A stretch of 64,000 nucleotides of DNA from Acholoe squamosa (lineage: Eukaryota; Annelida; Polychaeta; Phyllodocida; Polynoidae): contig OX439044.1 of assembly GCA_949317995.1 (NCBI GenBank), positions 11,875,141-11,939,140 on the forward strand. Reading direction: 5' to 3'. The notes under the pieces are model-generated. The model was not told the origin of the DNA and did no database searches. It saw nothing but the letters and a program-made list of their open reading frames with translations. A program made the position numbers and the translations under genes. This document shows positions 32,773-43,478 of the stretch, in pieces; position 1 is the first letter of the stretch; each line of letters opens with the position of its first letter.

Positions 32773-33024
32773 CCCCTCCCCATCCCTCACCCTTCAAGGC
32801 TGGTTACCAGGCACAGACACACAAACATGTTTTGTACCACTTTGATCCAGGGTTTAAACATTACGAGTGTTGGCCAGCACCACCACATTATGATAATAAC
32901 AGTGTTTATCCGTGCTGGGAACATGTTGATGGGAACTGGACTTTGTATCTGAGTTAAGATCGAGTTCTAGGTTTTACCCTTTGTTCATGAAAAGGCTTGT
33001 ATTCACCATTTTGATAGCCGTTAA

Positions 33025-33410
33025 ACCCTGTGTATAAGCTGCAGCCACGTATAAGCCACACCATGATTTTAGGAGAAGGCTCTAAGCTGCTCGTATAAGC
33101 CACACCCTGATTTTATGGCAATGATATAAGCCACCATGATAAGGACTTGAAATGGTATGTAAGCCGCGGCTTTTATGCGTGTTTTACGATATATCAAATA
33201 GCTGTAATTCCTCGTGTATAAGGTGCGGTTTATACACAAGGATGGACCCCTGGTGCGTCTTATAGGATCAGCAAAAGTTGGGGGTGCGCCTTTCATGTGA
33301 AGATTATATACAATAAAACAGCACTGAATTGTCTAAATATCACGCCAGATGCGCCGTACAGTGCTCAGGGTGCGTCTTATACACAGGTGCGCCTTAGACG
33401 CGAGGTATCA
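33025..33410. repeat. GTATAAGCCGC-family repeats, two copies
   Basis: GTGTATAAGCTGCAGCCACGTATAAGCC, CGTATAAGCCACACCCTGATTTTATGG and AAGCCGCGGCTTTTATGCGTG make one copy. CGTGTATAAGGTGCGGTTTATAC to CTCAGGGTGCGTCTTATACACAGGTGCGCCTTAGACGCGAGG makes a second. Both are imperfect inverted repeats. Confidence 0.75.
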
Positions 33411-33433
33411 CAGTATTTTAATGAGATTAAAAT

Positions 33434-33853
33434 TCATTGGGATGTATAATTCTCATTCCTAACTAATTTTGGCTCCTCCGCTCCCACAGAGTACCAGGAA
33501 TTTAATTTTTCAGATTTTCGTCTAATCTTAGATTGGTTCTCAGGTTGACATACCAGTAGATTTAAACACAGTTCAATTCTAGGATCAAGGTCTTGTACTG
33601 TTTTACAAGAATACTGAATACCCATGTCATATACACCATGAATAACGTCCTTCAATGATCGTTCGTATGTCTGGAGAGTCGAGGTGATTATTGACGTCGA
33701 GCCCTCTATCTCAGGGGCTGGATCTTTGGATGTATGATATACTGGGGTACTAGTATATATTGGTACAATGGTACCTCCAGACTTCAGCCTCATACTATCA
33801 GCACGTTCCACATACACTGCTGCTGAGAGACTACCCTGGCCCGCACTGGTGAA
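33434..33853 (-). CDS. Possible coding exon, unrecognised product
   Basis: An open frame of 139 codons from just after a TGA (33854-33856) to a TGA at 33434-33436. The translation is rich in charged and polar residues and low in runs: it includes VYVERADSMRLKSGGTIVP, QTYERSLKDVIHGVYDMG, LDPRIELCLNLLVCQPENQ and SKIRRKSEKLNSW. That is unlike the leucine/serine or repeat-derived frames elsewhere. The first in-frame ATG gives ~119 residues. An acceptor-like GGGCCAG precedes the open part on the minus strand, so it could be a terminal exon of an antisense gene inside the FUZ intron. I recognise no domain, see no polyadenylation signal nearby, and a chance frame cannot be ruled out. Confidence 0.3.
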   Translation of the reverse strand, partial: FTSAGQGSLSAAVYVERADSMRLKSGGTIVPIYTSTPVYHTSKDPAPEIEGSTSIITSTLQTYERSLKDVIHGVYDMGIQYSCKTVQDLDPRIELCLNLLVCQPENQSKIRRKSEKLNSWYSVGAEEPKLVRNENYTSQ

Positions 33854-34020
33854 TCATACTCTGGCCCCTGCCTATCGGGCCAGGCAAATAAAACACTTGC
33901 TATCCTTCGAAAACAGTAGGGGAACGAAGCCCTGGTAGCAGTTTCCCCCTCTCACCCGTCCTCATAGATTTGGTCATTCATCTCATAGATCCGGTCATCC
34001 ATAGGTGTGGTCACTGCTGT

Positions 34021-34146
34021 GATGGACAAGCAGCATATAAATACCTGTCGGTGATGGACAAGCAGCATATAAATACCTGTCGGTGATGGACAAGCAGCAT
34101 ATAAATACCAGTCGGTGATGGACAAGCAGCATATAAATACCTGTCC
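34021..34146. repeat. 32-bp tandem repeat, four copies
   Basis: Unit GATGGACAAGCAGCATATAAATACCTGTCGGT starts at 34021, 34053, 34085 and 34117. The copies are identical except one CTGTC/CAGTC change, so it is young. Each unit contains TATAAATA, a TATA-box-like word. Confidence 0.97.
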
Positions 34147-35537
34147 AAACTGAGAAAGAAAGGGCTTAATGTCTGCAAACTAACGAGGCAGTGCCATGAA
34201 GTGGGGATCCCAACTTTGGACGTTAATCAAATCAATTATTTTGAGATTTGGTCCTTGAGTAGAATGTACATTTATTTTTCAAACTATTTACCCTAATTCC
34301 AAGGTTTGACTTTAAAAAAGGGTAAATCTTAATGGCGAGTGTTTTCTTCCTGAATCTACGTGTTGTGTCCACTAAAAGTGGTTTAAGTGACTTGGGGTGG
34401 ACGTTTTAGACTCACCATAAAAATCATATTCTTTATTGATCATTAGGGTGGGGGTAGATACATCAACAAATTCACTGAAAAATATGTGGCTCGACTAATT
34501 TGGGCCAGTAACTTTTATGTCACATCCAAGCTGACAGAAGGGACACACTGTGTGTGTGTATGTGTGTGTGTGGGGGGGGGGGTACTTGTTTTATCCTTGT
34601 AAATTGGCTGCGAAAATCATTGTTTCTTAAAATTATCAGATTTCTCCTGTGGAATCCTAGTAGGCAGATGGATCATTAATATTTGCACTCAAAAAGCTGT
34701 GTCCTGATTCTGGAACCTCCACTCTGGCCGTATTGGCTAGTAATGAACACCGAGCAATCAGGACGAAATGGTTTTATCCAGTCAAAACCTTGGCTCATAA
34801 ACTTATGAGCGGTTAAACAGACAGAAGAATATGTGTGACCATTGGCATAGTATACCTACCTTTGACATGAGTCATGTTGGAGGTATAGGTTTGTCCTCCT
34901 TCTTAATAGACTAGTGTAATTGTGCCTCAAGATGTGTGTGGGCGATAATAACCATGGCCCCCCACGGAGTGACTCCTTGCCGTATTAGGAGGCATGCAGT
35001 GTCCAGTCCGGATTCTCTTTTTTTTCCTGTAGAGCAGTGGCAACACACATAATATTCAATTGAGCACCACATCGCCCCTTCTGCACCACAAAACCCTTCA
35101 GAAGGGGGGGGGGGGTGGAAATCCATATTTTGGGTTGATTTCTAGTCGCTTTCTAGTAGTTTTGGAGGCGATTCTTTTGTCAAACCTTTCCACTGTGTTT
35201 AAGTCAAATCATATTGGGGATAAAAATCTATAGTAGATTCTTAGACCATTATCTGGCTGGAACATACTTGCTGCCTTAATATGTCCTGGTCGTGATATTT
35301 GAGCAGTACTTTTTCTAATTTCTAGCACCCAATGATATAATCGGTGACTGAACTTTAAGTCCAAACGTTCAAACAGTTGGATTAAAAACGATCTGGAAGA
35401 ATTGGGATCAACCCCAACCTCTAGGCGTTTTCAAGAAGAGAATTTTCTGTTGATGTCCTCTGTATTATCTTTTAGCAAATATTTTCCTTTTGTAAATGAT
35501 ATTTTATTCATGTTGTATATTCTGCATTTTGCTTCAG
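34147..35537 (+). other. FUZ intron, nothing recognised
   Basis: AT-rich unique sequence with a GT/G-run (34549-34582) and a G-run (35105-35114). No exon was recognised until the acceptor at 35537. Confidence 0.5.
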
Positions 35538-35635
35538 GTTATCCGATTCTGGCGGACGTCCCTGGACTCCCTTCGCTCCATTCTAAGACAGAAAGCCTTC
35601 CCCTCTTCCGCAACCCTCGACCATAATCTATTGGG
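35538..35635 (+). CDS. FUZ: FUZ exon, internal, 32 codons plus 2 nt
   Basis: Acceptor CATTTTGCTTCAG|GTT (phase 0), donor TTGGG|GTGAGT leaving two bases of a glycine codon. It reads VIRFWRTSLDSLRSILRQ and ends LDHNLLG. In vertebrate Fuz the segment after CGPSPPLSQL is (from memory) LLERWWQPLLDPLRACL..LHTDILG: same length, with the conserved W, L-D-x-L-R and final LG. The phase joins exactly with the next exon. Identity is weaker than in the other exons, but position, phase and pattern support it. Confidence 0.88.
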
Positions 35636-36411
35636 GTGAGTTCCTTCTCCTCCTTATCAAAGTGAAACCGAAACTGTAACTGAAACCGGAAGTCTCTCCC
35701 GGCCAGTGTGTCTCCGTCTCTGACTACTGGCAGACGCGCCAAACAACGCTCTAACAGATGACGGCCATTTTTATGTAGCCTGCGAGGTTTAATGTCTTTG
35801 TCGTCGTTTAGTCCACTCTCAGTCTTTCAATGGTGAAAGGAGATCTTGGAGGAATTTGCAGAAATTAATGTGAAGGAATTATATTTCCCCGTGTTTTCGC
35901 TGGAGGTTTAGATTTCGGCAGATTTGCGTTGGACAGGCCCGTCAGTTTGAGATACAAGAAATGCTGATGTGGAAATTGTAAACCTTGGGCGGAGTTATGT
36001 GATTGTGTGAGAGTTGGAGAAAATACTTTGAAGTTTAACTGCCATTTTTCCTGCCATTTCCATGAATATATAATGAATGAATGTGATCTCTCTCAGCGCT
36101 ACTAGTGCCGGTTTTGGCCGCTTGATGTCTCTAGTGACAATCCTGAGAAAGGTCCTCTGGCTACAGAAGTATTTGGTTGACACGCGATCGGGGAATTCCG
36201 TCAAAATTATAAAACCATTTCTGCAAAAGTATTTTCCCCAGGCGGTCTTCGTGGAACTCTTATTCATAATTCTAAGATACTTACCTAACACAACCCCCTT
36301 ATACTTTTTGCACACTTTCTGTATCTTGCAGAAGTTTCCACTGTCTACATTAATTTTTAATAAATTGGTGATTATTTTTGAGAATTTTAAATGATTTAAA
36401 GACGACATTGT
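35636..36411 (+). other. FUZ intron, nothing recognised
   Basis: Mixed unique sequence. Open frames on both strands at 35995-36408 have no recognisable features and no conserved motif. Confidence 0.5.
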
Positions 36412-36637
36412 CCTTTACTGTCATCATGATGCATGAATGCAGCCCCAGCGAGTAACTCGCCAGTGCTGCATTCATGCATCATGCCATCCCCATGGGATCG
36501 ATACATCACTGATAGGCCCGCATGATACATCAATTGATGCAGTCCTGGCGAGTTACTCACCGGCGCTACATTAGTTCTTAATGATTATCAAAGAAATGAA
36601 TTTGGAGGCATTATGCAGGCCCTTATGGAGTTAAATA
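36412..36637. mobile_element. CPE copy
   Basis: CATGATGCATGAATGCAGCCCCAGCGAG, loop TAA, CTCGCCAGTGCTGCATTCATGCATCATG forms the first hairpin. The second is GATGCAGTCCTGGCGAG..CTCACCGGCGCTACATTAG, decayed. The right end GCAGGCCCTTATGGAGTTAA carries the family terminus. Confidence 0.85.
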
Positions 36638-36818
36638 TCTGGGAGGGAATATTTCCCTGAAGCGTCATGGAAATGATATAAATTGCACGGTTGCTGCTGA
36701 GTTTGACTGAATTAATAACAAGGTTTCTTTGCTCAGAGCTTACTTCTCGAGGCGGCAAATACGCCTTGTTTATAAGATTTCATATTTTTGTAGTAAAGTT
36801 TGGGGTGTTTAATTCCAG

Positions 36819-36892
36819 ATTTATTCTACTAAACCGTGATACGCACAGATGCATCTCCACCGTGGAACCGCACGATGAGGACAGCCGGCAAG
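36819..36892 (+). CDS. FUZ: FUZ exon, internal, 74 nt
   Basis: Acceptor TTAATTCCAG|A supplies the third base of the split glycine; donor CAAG|GTAATT leaves one base. The frame reads FILLNRDTHRCISTVEPHDEDSRQ. Vertebrate Fuz has (from memory) LLLLHLELKRCLFTVEPLGDKEPS here: the R-C-x-x-T-V-E-P core is shared. This is the last FUZ exon I can see; about 90 C-terminal residues should follow. A 46-bp minisatellite begins only ~45 bases after the donor. Confidence 0.94.
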
Positions 36893-36929
36893 GTAATTAC
36901 TGAAATAATATTTGTAATATTTAACTCCT

Positions 36930-37625
36930 TTATGGCAGAATGCTGCCTTAATGTACTTCATGTCCGCATTATGGTGCCAAATTGTACCCTAATGCCTAGT
37001 ACTATATGCCGGCCCTATGGGGGCAAATTGTGCATTAATGCCTAGTACTTTATGTCAGCCCTATGGGGGCAAATTGTACCCTAATGCCTAGTACTTTATG
37101 TCGGCCCTATGGGGGCAAATTGTGCATTAATGTCTAGTACTTAATGCCGGCCCTATGGGGGCAAATTGTACCCTAATGCCTAGTACTTTATGTCGGCCCT
37201 ATGGGGGCAAATTGTGCATTAATGCCTAGTACTTTTTGTCAGCCCTATGGGGGCAAATTGTACCCTAATACCTAGTACTTTATGTCAGCCCTATGGGGGC
37301 AAATTGTACCCTAATGCCTAGTACTTTATGTCAGCCCTATGGGGGCAAATTGTACCCTAATGCCTAGTACTTTATGCCGGCCCTATGGGGCCAAATTGTG
37401 CATTAATGCCTAGTACTTTTTGTCAGCCCTATGGGGGCAAATTGTACCCTAATACCTAGTACTTTATGTCAGCCCTATGGGGCTGACAGTCCCAAAGGGC
37501 CGGCATGATGAACCAATGCAGCACTGGCGAGTAGACCCGCCAGTGCTGAATTGGTGCATCGTAATGACTGAGGAACATTCATGAACCTATAGGCATATCA
37601 TGCGGCCCTTATAGAATTTAGCATT
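36930..37625. repeat. CPE expanded by a 46-bp minisatellite
   Basis: Starts TTAACTCCTTTATGGCAG, the family left end. It then runs into about 11 tandem units (roughly 36975-37487) of GCCCTATGGGGGCAAATTGT + ACCCTAATGCCTAGTACTTTATGTCG. The GTCGGCCCTATGGGG part of the unit corresponds to the CPE linker CCGACCCTACGGGG. After the array comes a normal CPE hairpin (GCATGATGAACCAATGCAGCACTGGCGAG, then CCGCCAGTGCTGAATTGGTGCATCG) and the end ATGCGGCCCTTATAG. The tandem array grew inside an element. Confidence 0.85.
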
Positions 37626-39744
37626 GGTGTATTATGCTAATTTGCAGTTGTGCTGCATGCAAGCTGCCCTGATGCATTTGCATAATGCTCACTATGTCTA
37701 CATTCATGCATCATGCCGCCCCTACAGGACTTATACATTCCCTAAGGGCTATTATCATGATTGAATTCAGTCTTAGGGAATAACTCACCAAGGAGTAATT
37801 CATGCATCACCAAGACAAAAACTGAATTATGCATATTATGGTAGGTTTTTATGCATCATGCAAATGTTATGGGGTTGATACACACTCAGAGGGTTATCTT
37901 CATGTGTTATTGTAGTGCTTTTTTTTTTTAATTTGGAAAAGGTTTATTGTACGTCTCACAAATGAAATAAGTGGAAAATTGACATACAATTATTAAATCA
38001 AGTTCAATTGTAACACATATCGTTTCCAAGCAGGCTCAATATCATGCACTATTACAGTGTCTCAAGCTTTTGTAACTATAGAGTTTGATTTACAAGCTTA
38101 TGATCCCCAATTAAATAATGGGTAAAATGATTTACATACATTATGATGATGAATTAAGACTAAACAGGACATTACCAAACATAACATGGCAGGACACACA
38201 TGGGCGAAAAGGAGAAATGCCAAGATAGAGTTAACAAAATAAAGTGCTGGCGAATTGAAGCACGAATCAGATCCTACAGTGTTTTGGGTATTCGTCATAA
38301 ATGATATCTATTTTTCTTCTTTTGAATTGAATTCCAATAATTCTACCACATTGATCGTCAAGGCAGGAATCTGCCTTTCCTTTACGGCGAATCACAAGTT
38401 TTTATCCAACGTTGAGAGGAGAGGGGGTTAAGGCCCTTTTGTATAACCCTGTAGGCACCGAGTACAGGTGTTCTATCCAACTTAAAAACGTGACTATTGC
38501 CCGGGTTCTACGGCATTATAGATGCCCCCGAATCCAGCTCTCTCATTGGCTGTTCAAAACCGTCATATTTCTAATGTATTGTAATACCTTGAATATAAAG
38601 CGCACCCTAAGCTCATGCCATATATGTGTGTACCTATAATGTGGCCTTAATTTGGTCAATTTAGAACTGCTACTATTAGGAGGTAGCGGGATGCATTATC
38701 GACCAATAAGATAATTCCCTTCATTCACAGCGGATATTTTTATGTGCATTACATAACATCTGGTTCCCATAATGCTGGCTGTTATAAGTGCTTAACTTTC
38801 CGGGTACCAGATCAAGCAATGGCGTACCCACTGGATAACCTGGAACCTCGGTATAGAATGAAATCCTCGCCTATATATAAGGAGCACGCTTGACTCATAA
38901 CTTGTCCTCGCCTATAAGGTGCATTAGGGGGTTCGTCCTAAGATGCTGCGTATACGCAAGGTACAATGAGTAACTCTGTTGTACACTCAGAGGTGTAGGA
39001 ACCATATCTTGATTTTTCTTTTTTTTTGGGGGGGGCAGGGGGATCTCGTTTCACCCATCGTAATTCATCGACTAGCATGTGCTGACACTTATTGATGCAT
39101 GTGTATATACACTGTGTATATAAAAGTAGTCTTTGGTGACTCTTGACTGTGATCTTAAGACCAGACTCCCATTTCCCTGATTCTGCTACCATATTGGTGA
39201 AGTATCTTAGGGAAATTCTGGGAACTTTGTGCACTTTATCATGGGACTTGTTAAATTTTTTGGGGGGCCTCCCCCCCCCCACTTTCCTAGGGTCCTGTAC
39301 TCTATTCTATCCATTACTGCATTCATGTATCATTAAGACTAATGCATTAATAAATTATACCGTACTTAAATGGTTATGAAGAACATGATGCCTATTGGCA
39401 AAGGAAAGACTTGGACCTCAGGTTTCTTCTCTAAATTGAGTTATGATGGTCCAAAGCCATATTCTTGGTTTACCAGCAATTGAATATACTTTCAAAACGG
39501 CTTCAGAGAAACATGATAACTGGACTATCCTCTTGACAAGTAATATACCAAAAAGCCACTTCTGAACACTAAAACTACCTGGACTTATTCAATTTGAAAT
39601 CGGTATGAATTTTAAGAAAACATGTCCCTTTGCTAAGCACATACTAAGTTGTCTGTGCTAAATGCTGGTAATTTGATATACACAGGTTAATGCCTTTTGG
39701 TCAGAATTAGCTATCTAAGTGCCAAATAGTGCCTCAATACAGTG
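37626..39744. other. No gene seen; repeat fragments
   Basis: CPE fragments continue to ~37900 (TCATGCATCATGCCGCCCCTACAGG). AT-rich DNA with GTATAAGCC-family fragments follows, near 38590 and 38870-38965. No FUZ exon was recognised. Confidence 0.45.
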
Positions 39745-39850
39745 TCAATCACAATTTGTATGGATTCAGCCCTGGTGAGTAACTCGCCGCATGTGCTGTA
39801 TGGATTCAGCCCTGGTGAGTAACTCGCCGCTTGTGCTGTGGTGCTGAATC
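39745..39850. repeat. 42-bp direct repeat from a CPE arm
   Basis: TGTATGGATTCAGCCCTGGTGAGTAACTCGCCGC occurs twice in tandem. The unit is the centre of a CPE hairpin (CCCTGGTGAGTAACTCGCC). Confidence 0.85.
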
Positions 39851-39884
39851 ATTCGCAAAACTAGAATACTGTCAATTCTTACAT

Positions 39885-40265
39885 CAAAGCTGTGCGTGTA
39901 TATAAGCCACACCCTGACTTAAATAGAAAGCTACCGCATATAACTTGGGGCTTAAAAATTAGTCATCAAGTACTGTTCTATAGTGTCATATATACACTTG
40001 CTAAGCTGCATCCCTTCTATGGGTTATTCTATAAGCTGCATGCAGCCTCCGCTTTGCTTATAAGCCGCAGCATATATATGATTTTGGTCCCTGTTGTGGC
40101 TTACAGAAGCAGCCAAAATTAGGGGGGCAACTTATATAAGTGGATTTTCATATATAAAAAATATAACATAATGACTAAAATTTGATCCCAGGTGCGCCTT
40201 ATAGAATGTATTTGAAGACACAGTGCGTCTTAAACATGGTTTATGCCTTATAAGTGAGGTATTAT
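39885..40265. repeat. GTATAAGCCGC-family repeat cluster
   Basis: GTGTATATAAGCCACACCCTGACTT, TATAAGCTGCATGCAGCC, TATAAGCCGCAGCATATATATG, CCAGGTGCGCCTTATAG and GTGCGTCTTAAACATGG, in changing orientation. Confidence 0.7.
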
Positions 40266-40308
40266 GTATCAACACAAAGCCTGTAGGCATTCTGCAGTCA
40301 AAGAAGAC

Positions 40309-40570
40309 TTAAAACTTTATTGGCTGCTGATGCATTAATGCATCATGCCCATTGGTCGTCATGATGCACCAATGAAGTGCTGGCACGACTGCTTGCCAGC
40401 ACTTCTTGGAGCATCATCCTCACCCTCCTGGAGTTTTTGTATACACCCCGGAGGGTCGGCATGATTCTCCAATGAAGTGCTGGTGAGCAGTCTCGCCAGC
40501 ACTTCATTGGTGCATCATGACGACCAATGGGCATGATGCACTCCTGCATCAGCGGCCCTTAAAGGGTTAA
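40309..40570. mobile_element. CPE, complete copy
   Basis: Left end TTAAAACTTTATTGGCTGCTGATGCA, right end TGCATCAGCGGCCCTTAAAGGGTTAA, both on TTAA. Two GCTGG-type hairpins: the first (loop ACTG) partly decayed, the second (GAAGTGCTGGTGAG, loop CAGT, CTCGCCAGCACTTC) nearly intact. They are joined by the CACCCTCCTGGAG..CCCCGGAGGGTCGG linker. Confidence 0.93.
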
Positions 40571-40907
40571 GAGGAGACATTATCGCCATTGTCCACCCAT
40601 TTATATCGAATTACCTCCCTTTATTTAGAAAAGCACCTATTTTATCAGAGTTATCCTTGTTCTCCACATAACTTCCTGGATGTGGTTGATTCGATAACGA
40701 CTTGCAAATGACAAGCCAGGAATATTGAATTAAATCAATGTGCGTTGGAATTAAGAGAACATTGAGTTGTGGCTATATGTCCGTATCCTGATATCTCCAA
40801 TTAGTTTCTATGACGTTACAATCAAACTACCAAATTCATGTTTAACAGCTTACACTCCTTGAGATGTAAGGCCAAGTAGAGCTCTGCATGTTTATTGCTA
40901 CGTTTTA
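40571..40907. other. No gene seen
   Basis: Unique AT-rich sequence between two transposons. Confidence 0.5.
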
Positions 40908-41084
40908 TAGGGTTCCCGCGCATCCTGGAAAGTCATGGAATTAAAAGTTGTCAGGGAAAATTATGGTATTTCCTGGGAGGTCAACCCCGAAAATGTTCAA
41001 ATATAATTAAAAATGTCATGGAAAATTTAGATTTGTCATGGAAATGTCATGGAATTTCAGTCTGGAGATTTTGTGGGAACCCTG
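40908..41084. mobile_element. Short inverted-repeat element (TAGGGTTCCC ends)
   Basis: Left AGGGTTCCCGCGCATCCTGG and right TTGTGGGAACCCTGG pair, with an interior full of GTCATGGAAATTTAG-type words. Elements of this kind (GGGTTCCC ends, TCATGGAA interior) are widespread hAT-like MITEs. The flanks GTTTTATA/GTTTTAGC resemble an 8-bp duplication with two changes. Confidence 0.75.
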
Positions 41085-41472
41085 GTTTTAGCCGGAGGGC
41101 ACAACATGTCCACATGGATAATATGTGAGAGGTTTTCATGACAAAATGTGCTCTATTAATATGTCGATGCAGTTCACAAAATTAATTTGTAGGCAATTTC
41201 TGAAAATTCAAGGTAGATTGGGGGCAAAGGTTTATGCAATTGTCAAGTCCATGCCACGTATGACAAGCTGTTATACAATCATTTTAAGGCCTCAATAGGA
41301 AAAAGAATCTCGATCACCCACCCTAGATTTCCATGCAACATAGGACACAGCTTTTAAAAGTTTTGGCCCTATACATAAATGACATTACTACCTCTAAAAC
41401 AGACCTTTTGAAATGTTGGTCTCATAGGAAGTCAACTCCCTCTAATGCGGCCACATGTATAAAGGATATGAG

Positions 41473-41767
41473 TACCGTAATCTCCCGCGTATAAGACGCG
41501 TCTTATACGAGGAGTTTTAGTTCTCCTTGGATCCACAAGGGGGACACCAAGACCTTTCTTTTGATATGTTACATGCCATAATGGTCATAATAGGGCATAA
41601 GGGGGCCCAGGGGGGTCCAGGGGGCCCAAGCTACACACAGGTTTTTAAATTTTGAAAATTCACTCAGTAGAACCAAAGTTATGAATTTTTCATTTTTTTG
41701 AGAATTTTTCAAAACTCTAGGTGCGTCTTATACGCGCACTGCGTCTTATACGCGGGAGATTACGGTA
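41473..41767. mobile_element. GTATAAGAC-type MITE, complete
   Basis: The ends TACCGTAATCTCCCGCGTATAAGAC and GTCTTATACGCGGGAGATTACGGTA are a perfect inverted repeat of about 27 bp. The element is 295 bp and has no coding capacity. The many 'GTATAAGCCGCACC' fragments in the window look like older relatives. The target is probably TA. Confidence 0.93.
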
Positions 41768-41786
41768 CATCTGTTTGCCTTAAAAT

Positions 41787-43112
41787 CAGGGCTGGGTTTC
41801 TTCCCAGAAGAAAGGTATTTCTTCCAGGCCAGTGTTAGAAATGTAGAATGTAGAAGAAACTAAGAACAAACCTGGATAAAAAGTATGCAAGCTATCACTT
41901 TTGCTAAATTCACCTGCTATGGTGAAGAGACACACCTATGGGGATCTATAAAAGCCAGACCTGACATGAGAGTACGAGAATGTACTGCCCTAATAGAATT
42001 GTTAGAATGCAGATAACTTCCACTGCATTCTAACAATTCTATTAGGGCAGTACATTCTCGAGCAATACATTGTGATTATTTTTCATGGTATGGCAGGTTC
42101 ATGCCCTTAAAGTATTAGAGCTGTTCAAAGGCCCTTTAAGTATCAGTAAAAATGTATGTGATTGCTATGAGGATGAATTACCAACCTCTATGTACATCTG
42201 ACCCCCCCCCCACCCACATATAGTTTTTAGATGTGTTTGGCCCTATTGAAACAAGGCTGTACTGTATAATAAAATTGGGAACAAAAAAGGAATATTGAGA
42301 CCAAAAATCATGATAATCGGAATCGACAAAAAATGGGATGTCAATGACATCCCTAAGATTAAGCCTTGTTCTATACAGGGTTAATTACCAGACTAAATAT
42401 TCATTATCTGTTTGACTGTTCACTTTCACTTTCAGTATCTTAACATTTATGTGATGATTATCTAGCTTTTACTCAAAAAAGGAACAATAAAAGACACAAG
42501 AGATTATGGTAAGTTTTTAGACAGATGTGTCTTATATCCATGAAACCAAACAAGCAAATTTCAACCACTTCACCATACAGACATCTTTCCTCAGAATTTA
42601 GTTTCTTACATCACATATTTTATATAAAAAAAACAACCTTCACAAGCTAATAAATACCTCACCACCAAAAAGCTATTTAATACAGTCCTCACTCATGAGA
42701 GGTATAAAGTCAGTTGAAGTAACTGAATCTTTACCAAAGCTATGTGCCTTGAATAAAAAAAAAAGAAAAGGGGCAGAGTCTCATTTTGAAAAAAAAATGG
42801 AAAATGTAATTTTGTCCAGTTCACAAAACAGACAATAATCACTCATGATTTAGTTCCCTCCATCATGATTTTGAAAAAACGAATACCTTCCCCCAACTAC
42901 AGAAATTAAAAAAATTCCTCTGGAATTATGTTTATTATACTTTAATTAATATTTGGTGACATTTTGGGTTATATTCTAAATGTTTAGGGACATCTTTCCA
43001 GTTTCTTCCATTTCTTCCACTCTGAGGCGGACAAAACCTATTTCTTCTGGACAGTTTTTTCCATGATTTTTACCGGTTTTTTTTCACTCTCAAAAAGAAA
43101 CCCCCAACCCTG
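41787..43112. mobile_element. hAT-like non-autonomous element, 1.3 kb
   Basis: Ends CAGGGCTGGGTTTCTT and AAGAAACCCCCAACCCTG are inverted (one 2-base gap). It is flanked by identical CTTAAAAT at 41779-41786 and 43113-43120. CAG..CTG ends and an 8-bp target duplication are the marks of the hAT superfamily. No transposase remnant was seen. It contains the perfect hairpin at 41975-42060. Confidence 0.9.
41975..42060. repeat. Perfect 37-bp-stem hairpin
   Basis: Left arm 41975-42011 (CGAGAATGTACTGCCC..) and right arm 42024-42060 (..GGGCAGTACATTCTCG) are exact complements. The loop is 12 bases (GATAACTTCCAC). Size and loop are in the range of a microRNA precursor, but the perfect pairing and its place inside a transposon suggest a repeat or small-RNA source instead. 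Confidence 0.95.
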
Positions 43113-43478
43113 CTTAAAATTATATAATTGTATGAAGGATTTCAGAACCTCTGAAACAGATGTTTTAAAATGTTGGCCTCATAGATATATAAAAGGGTCC
43201 ATGACAACAGTGAGATGTAGTGTGCTGTAGTGTACGTATCCAAGGTAAACCAGGCTTGTCAATCAATTCAACAAACACACACTACCCCCATACCCTATGA
43301 ACTATCAAGCTGCAGCATCTTCGATTTTCAACTCAAATATTGATAAAAGTAAAATAAAACATACTATATACAAACTGGAATGGTTCAATAAGTGTGTGTG
43401 TTAGGTAGGCTGGGGTGTATACATTCATCCATAATCAGGGTCTGATGTGGATGTGGGATGCCCCTGGAGTTAGCTAGG
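43113..43478. other. No gene seen
   Basis: Contains CCTCTGAAACAGATGTTTTAAAATGTTGGCCTCATAG (43149-43185), a diverged copy of 41391-41428, so the two flanks of the hAT-like element share a repeat. Confidence 0.5.
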
